64,000 bases of DNA, from positions 176,970,083 through 177,034,082 of the forward strand of contig NC_090323.1 in the NCBI RefSeq assembly GCF_040869045.1, in the 5' to 3' direction. The notes under the pieces are model-generated. The model saw nothing but the letters and a program-made list of their open reading frames with translations. It ran no database searches and was not told where the DNA came from. The stretch comes from Eurosta solidaginis (taxonomy: Eukaryota > Arthropoda > Insecta > Diptera > Tephritidae). Position numbers and translations under genes: made by a program. Positions 23,331 through 35,036 of the stretch are shown here, in pieces (position 1 is the stretch's first letter; each line of letters opens with the position of its first letter).

Positions 23331-24297
23331 TTAACCAAAGTGTTATTGGTCAATTTTGTTTCCATTCACTACTATTTTTATAGAAAGTATTTTTATCAAA
23401 GAACATCCGTACTGGGTGGGTAAGTCAGGTCGATAAATGCCTGACCACACTCGATTTTACTAACTAAGCTCAATTATGTAAAAGTAATAAATACAGGTGT
23501 TTTTATACTAACTTCGCCTATCTATTATCTAAACCGTTGAACGCGAATTAAATTAATTGAAATAATCAACAAATAAAAAGAAATAACAGGACCGAATTCA
23601 TCTCCCACCAATGCTTTTCTCATGGCTGGCTTCTTTGGAATATTGAACAAGTTTTTTTTGTTGGTATGAATTTTTTACAACACCCGTCGAATTGAATTGG
23701 ACTTTAATTCTCACACTTTTCATAAACTTTTCCTTATAAGATCTTTGGTTTTTTTTTACATTGCGAAACAAAAATACACAACCACATTATGAACCTCAAG
23801 GGCACCTTTTTCAAAGATTTCTCATCAATCTTTTTTTACCATTTCATAATAAATTTGTTTGCTTTGGAAAAACGTGTCCCAATTTGTAATTGTTGAGAAA
23901 CCCCTCAGCATCAACAAATTGTTTTTTTTTTTCGCCTGCTGATTATTTTATTTGATTAATTTCACTGTGGCTGTATTTCATTTTTTTTTTACAAATATGA
24001 AATTTTATTATAACCTGTATTAGGTAAATTTTTGTCTCTTCTTTATTTTATTGAGCTCACGCATAGTAATCAAGTTTTGTTGTTTATAGTTATATTTTTT
24101 GCCATTCTATATTATTTATTTCTTTGTTTTCTTAGTAAACTTTCTAGATAAAAATGTACTTACTAAAGATAAGCAATTATACGCAAAGCATTTCACGCGT
24201 ACAAAGTTCATTAACATTTTTTCACGTTTTGTACAACTGTTTTATCCGCTTTCGGCGACACTCTTCACCACATTATTTGTATACCTTTCATGAAAAT
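23331..24297. other. T-rich DNA without a recognisable gene
   Basis: Nearly 1 kb of AT-rich sequence with many T runs and no family match. A 64-codon frame at 24099-24293 is hydrophobic only because the DNA is T-rich. Confidence 0.5.
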
Positions 24298-25716
24298 TAA
24301 ATGGTATATTAAGTTTGCAACGAATCTCAAAATCGTAAGCCCTTAAAGGAGAAGAGATAGACGCACCAATAAGTATACCGAAATGATCAGGATGAAGAGC
24401 TGAGTTGATTTAGCCATGTCCGTTTGTCTGTTTGTTTGCAAGCTAGTCACTTAATTTTTGAGATTTGTTGATAAAATTTTTTGAGCGTCCGATTAGACAT
24501 TTGTCGGAATCGGCCAGATCGGACCAGTATAGCATATACCCTCCATATAACCGATTTTTCAGAAAAGAGGATTTTTGTCATATATTCCTCAATTTATCAG
24601 AATAAAACTTCAAACTTCACCATATATTTTCGTAAATTCCACATATTAATGTATGTTAAAATGGATGAGATCGGTCATATGTATAGCATATATCCCCCAC
24701 AAGCGATTGTTCAGATAAGAAACTTTTCGGAATTACTACCCCATTTTAACAGCTAGTGGCTTCAAATTTCGCCGAATGCTTTCGTGTATATCAAATATTG
24801 TTGTCTGAAAAAATCGAAGAGATCGGTGGTATATATAGCATATGTCACCTAAAACCGATTGTTCAGATAAGAAACTTTTCGCAATTTCTACACCATGTTC
24901 ACAGCTAGAAGCTTCAAATTTCACCAAATGCTTACGTGTATAGCGTATATTGTTGTCTGAAAAAATCATAGCGATCGGTGGTATATATATTATATAACCA
25001 ATGTAAACCTTCCTTTCTGCCCTTTTTAATGGTTATCAAAAAAAATAAATGTAAGGCGCGATAACCTCCGAAGAGATCCAAGGCCGAGCCTCTCTTCCAA
25101 TTTGCGTCGTGCTCCTCTTCATTTTCCCTACAAATTGGCCGGACGGGACCTACATGTTTTATGCCGACTCCGAGCGGCATCTGCAAGGCAGATGAGTTTT
25201 CGCTGAAAGCTTTTCATGGCAGAAATACACTCGGAGCGCTTGCCAAACACTGCCGAGGGGCGACCCCGCTTAGAAAAATTTTCTTCTAATTGAAAAACCT
25301 TATTTCTAAAATTTTGATGTTGATTTGCCCGGGGTGTGAACCCAGGGCATACGGTGTGGTAGGCGGAGCACGCTACCATCACACCACGGTGGCCGCCAGT
25401 TGGTTAGAAGCTTCAAATTTTATCAAATACTTACGTTTTCGCATATATTGTTGAGATAAGTGATTCATGCTCACAGCTATTTCATGCAGAGCACAAAAAA
25501 CGTGAAAATTTGCATCCTCCTACAAAGTACCTACTTATTTTTTACTTTATTTTGTATTTATTTTAAAAATCGCTTAGGTATCTACGTCTGTTCACTATAT
25601 ATTTCATAGCTTATACAGCTGTATATTACTAATGGGATAAGATTATTGTTCAACCCCATTCATGAAAGGTATGAAATCTTCGTGCAGAGCCGGAGACAGT
25701 CCCGTCCTTACTTGTT
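24298..25716 (+). mobile_element. HINE-like element, third subfamily, with nested SINE
   Basis: The likely 5' end is GGTATATTAAGTTTGCAACG, followed by AGCCATGTCCGTTTGTCTG, as in the other HINEs. The middle holds about three copies of a ~155-bp tandem unit containing GATTGTTCAGATAAGAAAC and GAGATCGGTGGTATATATA-type blocks. The 3' end has a short imperfect hairpin CTTCG/CGGAG (25678-25695) followed by CCGTCCTTACTTGTT, almost the same terminus as copies I-III. A minus-strand SINE (25038-25396) interrupts the third unit. Confidence 0.65.
25038..25396 (-). mobile_element. tRNA-derived SINE, copy 2
   Basis: Minus-strand copy with head GGCCACCGTGGTGTGATGGT ending near 25393 and the tail AAATAAATGTAAGGCGCGAT at the low end. 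The B box reads GGGTTCACACCCC. It interrupts a tandem unit of the surrounding HINE; the flanks TGGTTA on both sides may be a short target duplication. Confidence 0.82.
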
Positions 25717-26315
25717 ACTTCTGAAGCGGCTGTTGTTGATTTACGTGTTCTCAAAATTTTGCTTTCATCTGAGCCCAATTTCGCTTGATTGGCCGCAACT
25801 AAGGCACGTTGGGTGGCTCCAGTTTTTCCTAACATTATGTATCATGCTCTAGAGCCAAGTCGGCCCAAATTAAAGATTAGCCATTATTGCCACGTTTGTG
25901 AAGACACTATTTAACGTAAATTTCTGTGTTAGTGGTTCCCATCGTAGAGAACACCGTAAATTTATTCCCGTATTCAGACCTTTCTGCAAAAAAAAAAAGA
26001 ATGTTCTCTGCATGCGTGGAACTGGGTGCCTGGTAACTTTCTTAGGTTCATTCTCAAAGAAGTTTTTTCGTCCATAATAACACAAAATTTTTGTTTGCCA
26101 ATATGTCTGCTTTTCACTTTGGAACTTTTTTCTATTTGTAGGTTTTAATACCATTTCTCTGCTTGATTCGTGGGACTTACATAAATAAGTGTAACTATTT
26201 CGGTAACATCTCTTGTTGACATGGATCCGTTTTTTCTAATACAGGATAGAACATTATTCTACAACTGGACGTTTGATGACTTTTTTACGTACCTCTTCCT
26301 ACAAGTAGGATATGT
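25717..26315 (-). pseudogene. Tc1/mariner-type transposase remnant
   Basis: Minus-strand DNA with pieces of a DDE transposase. Near 25810 one frame reads PPNVP, a stop, then LRPIKRNWAQMKAKF, the usual PPNVPxLRPIExxWA block around the third catalytic residue, with Glu changed to Lys. YYGRKNFFENEP at about 26060 resembles the GRKxVWREP region. From about 26140 upward the DNA matches the N-terminal part of a related copy at 63498-63975, so the middle is deleted. Stops and shifts are frequent. Confidence 0.55.
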
Positions 26316-27154
26316 AGCAGCACGTACATACACAGCCACGCTCACCTGATAAAAAACTTGTTCTTGTTTGTTTTTTTGGTGGATACTATTTGGCACTGTT
26401 GTACTTCTTAGGTCCAAAAAAAGTGTAGTAGCTGCTAACGAAAACTGCGTAAGATTTGTATCGTAAAATTACAAAGAAATATCCTCATTTACTTTCAAAC
26501 GAGCACTTAATTACTCCTCTCTTTAAAATCCATATGTTTTGGACAATTTTAATTAACAAATTGTGACGATTGTTAAAACACGGCCAAAACCGTCAAGGGA
26601 AGTATTAATAGACGCGTTTTTACCTCGCTTCCAATAATTCGAATACTTTTTCGCCTTTGGACTATTGATAAGAGGACGAAACGCGCCCTTTCATTTCTCT
26701 TTCCACATTTTTGGACGTGTTATTGCAGTAGAAATCGGTTTCAAACTGTTCTTCGCGGAGAACTTTTGAACGGGTAGAAAAACTTAGCACCCGTGTTTGT
26801 ATTCTTAATACTGGAATAACTACGCATCCTCAGATACCCCAAATCAAGACTTTTGTATAATTTTCTGTAGGACCCATATAAGTGCACTACATTTTCATAC
26901 TAAATTCGTTCAAAAAAATCTACCATCACAGCAACCCATATCTGATATTCCGCTCCTTTTTTTGTTTCCCTGCGTCGCTTTCCACGACAGCAAATCCGGT
27001 AATTTTGACACTTCGTTCAGTGTCAAACGCATGTTCCACGCAGGTTCCACTGATTTCCGCAATAGTTTGACACTGACCGAAGTGTCAAACGACAGTGTGT
27101 TAAAAAGAGAAAGGAATTGTTTCCTTCTCATACATATCATACTTGTAAACCTGT
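26316..27154. other. Unidentified insertion inside the Tc1-like element
   Basis: The Tc1-like homology stops at about 26315 and resumes at about 27155, so these ~840 bp are an insertion relative to the copy at 63498-63975. No gene is visible. It contains two strong palindromes near its right end (27004-27090). It may be a nonautonomous transposon. Confidence 0.45.
27004..27090. repeat. Pair of related palindromes
   Basis: 27004-27027 is TTTGACACT, a 6-bp spacer, then AGTGTCAAA. 27065-27090 is GTTTGACACT, GACCGA, AGTGTCAAAC. Each is a perfect hairpin with 9- or 10-bp arms, and the two are inverted copies of each other, since their spacers TTCGTTC and GACCGAA are nearly complementary. They could be protein-binding or cruciform sites near a transposon end. 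Confidence 0.8.
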
Positions 27155-27312
27155 ACTATGACTCATTATTCTTGCTGTTGAAAGCTTGGCTTCAAAATCT
27201 AATATAGTCTAAAAAAAATTATGAAATACCAATTCAGAAATAATTAGTTCAAAGCCCACCATGTTTTTACAAAAAAAACTTACAGGGAGTTTTAAATATA
27301 CAGAACTTTATG
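27155..27312 (-). mobile_element. Terminal part of the Tc1-like element
   Basis: Matches 63820-63975 block by block: TGTTGAAAGCTTGGCTTCAA, AAGCCCACCATGT-like, TTACAGGGAGTTTTA-like and AGAACTTTATGTACCAG. In the minus orientation this is the leader before the transposase ORF. It is separated from the coding remnant by the ~840-bp insertion. Confidence 0.5.
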
Positions 27313-27345
27313 TACCAGTTCTTAAGAGGTATTAACAAAGTTGAT

Positions 27346-27437
27346 ATTGTTGTTTTTGTAGCAGGACTTCGCCTCTTTGAAGTGGTGCGACTAGTCACAA
27401 ATTTTCATCAATATCCTCCTAAGAGAGTCCGCAGAAA
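27346..27437 (-). mobile_element. Short LINE 3' tail fragment
   Basis: About 90 bp matching the last codons and 3' end of the Jockey/CR1-like family: TTGTTGTTTTTGTAGCAG, then CTTCGCC, then TCACAAATTTTCATCAATAT. The rest of the element is missing; 5' truncation during reverse transcription is the usual cause. Confidence 0.7.
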
Positions 27438-27919
27438 AGCATGCAACATTTAGTAAAATGTGGTCATAAGCAATAAGCGCCTAAATGCTAGGTAAAAATA
27501 TAGGAAATAGACTGTTATTCCTTGTGACTAAATTTGGCATACATTTCTGTGTACTTGATACTATTTTGGAGAATTGTGGTGATGGATTTTTAGCGTAGCA
27601 AAGGCTGAAATTTGAGTCATGTACACCGGAAGCTTGATAAGGTCTTCGTATATAATTTTTACATACTTTCAGGCTGAATGCAATGAAAAGCAGAACAGGG
27701 TTCTGAGCATGATTAAGTTTACTCAATCCTGATTTCCCATATAAAGAGTAAACTAAAACTGAAAGAAATATTTTCAGGGAAAATTTCTTTAGAATTTCTT
27801 TGACCAAGTTTACAATCGGCACAAAAGTATGGATTTGGTTCTCCTCTCCTCTGCCTATTTATATAGCTATGATTAGAGATTACTTTAAAACTAACTTGTT
27901 TAGTTAGGGCAAGGACCAC

Positions 27920-28420
27920 AGCGCGGTTCTGTAAAGTGTCGAACCTCATGTGTATGTCTTAAAACCTTAGACCAACCAAGTCACTCCTATCATTAAAAAG
28001 AGAGGACTGTAAACTCATGACGGGTATTCGGACTGAACCACTGCCTTTTGGCGTCACACGCATTTTGCATTTAAATTAGGCGTGTTCAGTGATAGATAGC
28101 AAATGTAGGAAATGCGGGTTGAAGGAGGTAACTTTTGAGCACGTTTTGTGTTCGTGTCCTGCGCTTGCCAGGCAAAGACTTAAGCTATTATGAGTGACGC
28201 AGCTAATAGATCTAAAACTGTAAGTGGCATAAATCCTATAAAGCTTTTGGTATCTGAAAATGGGACTGAGCTATTTTATAATAAAGGTTCTGGTTTTAAT
28301 AGGGTTTTTCACTTTGGTCGTCAAACAAATGTCTTGTTACGCTACGGACCCATTCAGTCTGTGTGAAGTTCTCACGGACCCGACAGTTTAACCTAACACA
28401 ACCCAACTTATTCATTTAAT
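27920..28420 (+). pseudogene. 3' end of a LOA-like LINE
   Basis: A decayed C-terminal region. At 28030-28070 one frame has the TGH-type motif with SHAF-like follow-up, and at 28105-28185 KCRKCG...EHVLCSCPALARQRLKLL, a C-x2-C...H-x4-C knuckle. The 3' UTR (28240-28410: AATAAAGG, GTCTGTGTGAAGTTCTCACG and GACAGTTTAACCTAACA) closely follows that at 53480-53610, tying the two fragments to one family. No active site is left. Confidence 0.65.
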
Positions 28421-29514
28421 CATATTGAAATAATAACTTTGAGCGAGAATTTCAAGGACATATTTTTTTTATCAGCTAGCTTTTCGGATACAGACACGCG
28501 AATCTGTGTAAAAATGCTGGTGTAGACGTCCAACGCTTTCACCTAACTCCGCCATTACTACCCCGCAACATGCTTAATGTATTGCTCCTCCAATTTTTTT
28601 ATTGTTGATTTTCAATTTCTTTTCTTTTTGTTTACCATTCTACACCTGTACCAAATTTCTTTGAATACGTAAATATTCACATCTTAATATCAATTACAAT
28701 TTACGTTCATAATTCAGCATCAAATTTATCATTTAATTAGTCTGTCATTAAACTATCAACTTGTTTCAACTAATTAAATTATTTTCAACAAAATTCTACC
28801 TACCTCAATTTATAATAAACGTATTTGTTTACATACAATACATGCAACTTTTTATATTTTTTCTATATCGCAACGCCAAACGTTTACAATTTTTGACGGA
28901 CATTTAATTTTTTTGTTGAAACGTGCCTACATTTTTGAGGAAGGAAAGAAAACTTTTTTGCTTGGAAAAGAAAAAACTCAGTTAGTGAAATAAGATATTG
29001 ACAGCGACTTTATTAAGTTGATTTGGGCTGACAGTAGCTTTCTTTTTTAATGACCTTTAAGCAACATTTGATAATTTTTTTTTTTTTTTGTTATTAAAGC
29101 TGCTGCTGTAACTTTATGTTGATTAAGCTAAAAAGTGCCAAAATCAATTGCGTTGGTTGATACCTGAAGATTCCATAATGCCAAAGTAGTGTAAGGGGTT
29201 TCACTAGACAAAAACAGTAGATATTTGTAGGTAAGACTTAAACCGAAAAAATATGTATGTTTAGCTTTTTTTATTGTAGCAAAGTCAATATTGACACAAA
29301 CTCTTTCTTATTGATTATAAAAAGCACTGCAAAACGCATGCATTGTTATGGTTGCCAGGTCATGAGACTACATTCAAACCGGAGTAGAAAACCAGCGCGC
29401 TTTTATCCATTCAACCTTTTGACTGGTTTTTTCCCAGTACTCAAAAAGCTAGTTAAATCACATGCATCGCCGTATTGTACTTTTGTATTTGATGTGTGAA
29501 GATCTTTGTACATG
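28421..29514. other. AT-rich DNA, no gene recognised
   Basis: About 1.1 kb with T runs. A plus-strand frame of 80 codons at 29257-29499 has mixed composition but no recognisable motif. Possibly unique DNA. Confidence 0.45.
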
Positions 29515-30345
29515 GTTGTCGTTGTTCTTGTGGCAGTCCTTCGCCCCACCTAATAGGTGCGACCGATCACAAATTGTAATCAATATCCTCTAATGGGAGT
29601 CCAAGGAAACTTGCTGTTTCAACAGGGGTGGACCATAATGAAAGGGTTGTTAGAGGCGTTGGTTCCACATTACAATTAAAGAGATGGTTCGTGTCATGTG
29701 GGGTCACATTACAAGCCGGGCATACATTTTGTATGTCGGGGTTGATTCTGGATAGGTAATAGTTTAGCCTGTTACAGTATCCAGAAAGAAGTTGAGCTAG
29801 AGTGACTCGTGTTTCCCTGGGGAGTATGCGTTCCTCTTCCGCAAGTTTTGGGTACTGTTCTTTGAGTACTGGATTCACCGAGCAATTCCTGGCATAAAAG
29901 TCCGACGTATGTTTGTGGAGTTCACTGAGCACCTGCTTGTATTTTTTTGCTTCATACGGCTGGGTATTCAACAGGAACTGTTTAGTTAGCATCTCATTTC
30001 TCTCCCTGATGGGGAGTATACTCACCTCATTATGTAGATGGTGTTCTGGGGACATAAGAAGACAGCCCGTGGCGGTTCTGAGAGCAGTATTTTGGCAGGT
30101 CTGTAGCTTCTTCCAGTGAGTAGTTTTTAGGCTTGGCGACCATATAGGGGACGCGTAGCATGCAATCGGCTGGCCAATTGCTTTGTATGTGGTAATGAGC
30201 GTTTCTTTGTCTTTTCCCAAGTCCTGTCAGCAAGGGATTTGAGATTTTATTACGGCTCTGGATTTTTGGTACAATTGCGACTGCATGCTCACCAAAATGT
30301 AGATCCTCATCAAAAGTCACACCCAAATGGGTCGCGAGCCGACGA
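29515..30345 (-). mobile_element. 5'-truncated Jockey/CR1-like LINE
   Basis: 3' end with a TTG-rich (CAA on the coding strand) tail at about 29515; 5' truncation at about 30345, inside the reverse transcriptase thumb (HFGEHAVAIVPKIQSRNKI). It is one of four minus-strand partial copies of this family or a close subfamily. Confidence 0.85.
29567..30220 (-). pseudogene. LINE C-terminal region, open for 217 codons
   Basis: The frame is open from 30220 to the family's natural stop at 29567. It covers the thumb (SPIWSPSLKTTHWKKLQ), LLMSPEHHLHNE, ERILPRETRVTLAQL, the knuckle CPACNVTPHDTNHLFNC and the end ETASFLGLPLEDIDYNL. Relative to the copy at 46806-48667 it lacks 36 codons between LLNTQ and PYEAKK; the deleted segment is flanked by CTCAG and CCCAG. 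It has no endonuclease or catalytic box, so it is inactive despite the open frame. Confidence 0.8.
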
Positions 30346-31489
30346 CCTTTCAAAAAGTACCAGCTTATTTCTAGGACTGGACATTTTTGTCGGTCTATGT
30401 TATCGAAAATAAAAAAAATTTATTAATTTGACGAAATTTGCTAAAAATGTAACTGATATTTTTTGATCGCAAAAAGCAAAACCAAAAAGTCACGAAAGAG
30501 AACATAAAAGAACTAAAATTAAAAATATGTTTTGCTGAATTGGTTGGCTTAATTTTTACCTTCAGGCGAAGCCAAACGTTAAGACTGGTAAAAGAAGGAT
30601 ATCAAACTGCAAATTAACTCGAAAAAGCTTTTCGTCGTACAAATCTAAAAAGCATATACATAAATAAAGGAAAATATTTTACTTGTTGATTCGTAGACTT
30701 CCAAAAACTTCAAAAATGAGATATGAAGGTAACACCAAAGACACATTGTTGGAAAACTACGATTAGTTTTTGCATCAATAAAAGAATAGAAAATTCTTTG
30801 AAATTTTGAAAAATCGATGATATTGTAAGAGCGCATATGAATTCTGCTGAAATAACATCTGTAGCTACAAACAGAGATATGTAGGATTGAATAAAATGAA
30901 CATCTTCTAAAAATATTGGTATTCTCCTTCTCTTGAAACTCCTATGGCTAATCCTAGGATTTATTTGTGAATGATATATATACACATGTACGTATCTTTA
31001 ATTGTATCACATATATATTTTTTAAAATGATTAATAATGTAATGAAGTGATTCTAACAAATTCATGTCAAGATTTTATACAAATAATGGTTAACATTACA
31101 TTCCCATCCTCCTCCCAAAATAAGGAGACTGTCATGGTAATAAGTTATGAGGTAGGTATACGTACAGCAGAAGTGCTGCAAGGTAATCCAGAAGTTAACT
31201 ATGTTAAAAAAAAAAAAAAATATAGCACCTAAAGGATTTTATATGCTTAGAAGAATTAAAGACTTTAAGAAGTTTATTTCAAAAGCTCACAAACAAGCCG
31301 TTAAAACGAGGCACTAAATACAATACTCCAATATATGATATTTATTGAAATAAAATGCAGCCACTTATTATTTTCAGGTACTTTAACCAAATCTGAATTT
31401 GAGCCTGAAATCGTCCACAATATACAAGAGCACGCTAGCCACTTGCGCCTAAAAGTATACAATAATATTTTATAGAAAACCTGGTTTCT
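30346..31489. other. AT-rich DNA, no gene recognised
   Basis: No repeat end or protein motif found. A frame at 31047-31232 ends in a poly-Lys run caused by an A tract (31206-31220) and is probably not real. Confidence 0.45.
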
Positions 31490-31815
31490 ATACGGCCGCC
31501 ATGGTGGCAGCGTCCTCTGGATTGCACGGCGCAGGTCCTGGGTTCAAAACCTGGGCTAAGCAACATCGAAAATTTAGAAAAAGTTTTCTCAATCAGAAAA
31601 ACGTTTTTCAAAGCGTTGTCGCCTCGGCGCTGGTTTGGCAAACACTCCACATGTGTATTTCTGCCATGAAAAGCCTCTCAGCGAAAATGCATCTTTCTTG
31701 CAGATGCCGTTGAGAGCTGGCATAATACTTCCCCCCAATTTGTAAGAAAATCAATAGAAGCAGGACGCAAACAGGAAAAGTAGCTCGGCCTCGGAGGTAA
31801 ATCGCGCCAAGATAT
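31490..31815 (+). mobile_element. tRNA-derived SINE, copy 3 (old)
   Basis: Head CGGCCGCCATGGTGGCAGCG is followed by GGTCCTGGGTTCAAAACC (B box region), then GCAACATC, GCACTCC-like (ACACTCCACATG), GCAGATGCCGTTGAGAG and AGCTCGGCCTCGGAGG. It is clearly more diverged than the other four copies, so it is an older insertion or a different subfamily. Confidence 0.7.
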
Positions 31816-34800
31816 CTGTTTTTATGCTACGCACTACACAACTGCTTTCACTTAAAACTATGCAATAATATTTTATCCAAAATATATATTGTTTCTCGCA
31901 CAGAGTTTGAGATGTCTGAATACGATCACTCCATAAACACATTTCAAGCAAATGATTTAAATTCTTGAAACCACATTTTCCACGAAATTCTTATCAAAAC
32001 CAAAACACATCTAACTTAATTTCAAAATCCATTACCTACAATTACCTCCCATTAAATTCCATTCAACCATTTGTAGCAATCAAGTTAAAAAATTTAGTGT
32101 GCAAACAACTAAATTTTCAAACCCTAAAAGTATGCCTTACAATTTGCAGTGTAAAGAGTATTTGCTTAACAGACTTTTAGGCGCGCAAGTAACAAACAAG
32201 CAAAGCACTTGCAACCCCTTTTCGCATATACTCTAACAAAGAGGCAAACTCACAAAAACTAACGATATGTGGGTTGGCGCATTCACATTTCAACCATTGT
32301 AACAAACCTTTTTTGTTGTTGTTATTTGCTTACGCTGTTGTTGTTTATTTTCGTTGGCACTTTTCTCTGCCAAACTATGTTAACTACAAATAAAGGGGTT
32401 TTTCACAGAAGCATCGGTTCACAGCTTGTTAGGCATCGTTTGTCGTCATCAGCAGCAGGCGCACATGTCGCATCATTGCAAAAGTTGACGTGCGCCTAAA
32501 ATCACTGCAGTGTGAAAGTAAATGCGTACACACACACAACTTTACAGATATATAAATGTGTATGTGTGATATGCGCCTAAAAATATGCTGCAAAACACAA
32601 AGCATATAATTGGCAGCTTGCAAACCGATTCAGAGTGGGAGTTTTAGAGGAAAAAGGACATGAAATTAGTTTCTCGTTTGTTGTTGTGCTTACCTTTTTT
32701 TTGCTTCACAATAAAACTCCTGCAACGTTTTTATACTGTAGTTTTCAATTTAGCTCGGACTGTTTTGCATAATTGCTTAATTTTTTTGATAAAATATTTC
32801 TTTTTTTAGATTTTAAGTTGCTTTGTTTTACTTTTTTCATTTTTTACGCACTCACACACATTTTTGATGCACGTACACACAAATTGTAGCATACTTTTGT
32901 GCGTTCACAAAAACTTTCAAACACCGGCAACAGCTGCCTCTTCAGCTTCAACAAAATTCAAGCCATGCTCTACAGGCATTTGGAATTTTTTGAATTGCCA
33001 GTCGAGTAACTTTTTTCACTTTTTTTAGGTTTTTTCTTTTATGTCTTTTTTTTTGGTGTTGAGGTGTAGCTTTTGCACGTTTGTTGCGTTTCAGGTGCAC
33101 TCAACTTGCCACAACGTCTGCCACACTGGCTGCCAACGCTACACTTTTGCTAATTAAATTGGCACAAAAATGAAATGCTGATGCTGTGGTATTAGTGCAG
33201 CGCTCTTATAGCTTAGGTTTAACGCCCTGAGTGCATTCATTACAATTACAAAGCGTTTACAAATAAAAGTTTAAAGGGTAGAGTGGTGCAGTTCCGTTTA
33301 TACCGGCGTCAAGCGCACTTTTGTTGTTTAGATGAGCTTCGCTGATTTTGCAACTAATTAAGTTATTTTTTTTTTTTTTTTGTTAGTACATATTTAGTAA
33401 CCCCAATATTTTTTTTAGTATATATTAAGCAAACTCAATATTTTTTTCGTAAATTAATTTTTTTATTTTCTAAATTTTTTCGCAAATATTGCTTGCGTGT
33501 AGTTTTGAAATATTTATTTATTTATATTTCTATGAGAATTTTCTGTTTTTTGTTTATTATCAAAACCGTTTGCTCAAGTTTTAATACATTTTTTAAACAA
33601 ATTTTAATTAAATTTTTAATTTTCAGATTATTTCAACAATTCTTTTTTTTTTAATTTTTCACTTATATTGTTTGCATGAAATTTTAAAATATTATTTTAT
33701 AAGAAAACATTCTTTCTAAGAATTTGTTTGTTTTTTATAAACTGGAATTTTAAAATATTTTCCGTACCAAAAAAGAATGTCTATTTAAATTTAAATTTTT
33801 ATATATATTTTTTTTATTTGATTTTAGCTGATTTTGATTTTTGGTTTTTTCTTACTTCAAACGTTTGCATAATTTTTTTTTAATTTTTTGTTAAATATAA
33901 TTTACGAAAAATTTTCAAAATTTTTTCTCACTTTATGTTATTAAACTTAAGATTATCTTTTACTGCCCTGCTGAACTTATTTTTTTTTTACTTTTTTTCA
34001 CTTCATACAAACTTGGCACGAAATATTTTTTGACCGGCTATATTGTTTGGCATAAACATTTTTTTCAAATTTTTTTTTGCCTTCAATTTTTTTCTGTAAC
34101 TCAATATGATTTTCACATAACACTTTAACGTAGCTTTCTTGCCACTCTTGTTTTTACTTCAATTTATCTAACACGCGTTGTTTATTTACTCTAGCATTTT
34201 TCACATCTACACCCTTTGGCAAAGTTTCAACAAAAAAAAAAACTTTTGTTGTTATTGTTTTGGAGCAGGCAGCTACAGCTTTTTGCACCAGCACACGTAA
34301 TCACATTTTTGCACATAAATATGTCAAAAGCAAAATGCTCAAATTTTCGATTGTATTTACTCTTTCGCATACATCATATTGCCTTGAGCTGTCATCAACA
34401 ACAAATGAATGAAAAGTATAACACACAAAAAAAAAACAACAAAAACCATATAACGTGATTATTCCCAAATCGTATTTGTGGGCCAGCAAAAGTTCGTAAA
34501 CATTATTTTATTGGTTTTAACACTTTGTTGTTATTTTCATAATTTTTGCACTACTTTTTTTTATAATTTTTCTATACACACAGCACTAAAACTTTTAAAT
34601 ATATTCAATTACAATTTTTTTTCATCACAAATTCCGACAACAAGCTATTTTGCTTGCATACTTTAAGGCGCTTCATAACAACGCGACGTTATTGCGCTTG
34701 AACACAGCATCGCGTACTAGCGCCATCAATTTTTATACACTTCGCATTTCGTTAACTCGAATCGTTAGCCGCGTTTACTTTGTCACTTCAATTGCGTGTG

Positions 34801-34876
34801 CGTTTTGCGATTTTGCTCTATTTTCCGTTTATTTTTTCCGACATTTGCTTACGAACGCTCAGCCAGCGCCTTTCGT
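31816..34876. other. Repeat-poor, T-rich stretch, possible host intron
   Basis: About 3 kb with no recognised transposon and no convincing reading frame; strongly T-rich on the plus strand. It lies downstream, in minus orientation, of the promoter-like site at 34877-35036. If that site is real, this would be the first intron or untranslated region of a host gene. The small frames at 34216-34892 lack any known motif. Confidence 0.4.
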
Positions 34877-35036
34877 ACTGACCTGCAATTGAAGTTGTGC
34901 TTGTTACTCGTTTGATGCATTCAAACACCTTAACATTTTTTGTTGTGCGCTTCGCAGTAGTTCTCGTATAATTTAAGCTTAATCAAAAACATGTGACCCG
35001 TATTCTGAGCGCTTTGTTATCGAGCTCTCTCTCTCT
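34877..35036 (-). promoter_or_regulatory. Possible minus-strand promoter / first exon with splice donor
   Basis: A CT run at 35025-35036 reads GAGAGAGAGAG on the minus strand, as bound by GAGA factor in fly promoters. At 34886-34877 the minus strand reads GCAGGTCAGT, a near-consensus splice donor CAG|GTNAGT; the same bases contain the initiator-like TCAGT. The DNA between has a 5'UTR-like character. The two readings (start site or donor) exclude each other. No ATG-linked protein is visible, so the gene identity is unknown. Confidence 0.35.

Noticed and set aside
24099..24293. Small membrane protein
   Set aside because: Hydrophobicity comes from T-rich DNA (Phe/Leu/Ile codons); no other support.
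29257..29499. Possible small host gene of 80 codons
   Set aside because: No recognised motif, no splice or poly(A) context and AT-rich composition; left as unassigned.
34877..34881. TCAGT as a firm transcription start with a downstream promoter element
   Set aside because: The downstream motif match is weak and the same bases fit a splice donor better; kept only as a low-confidence regulatory site.
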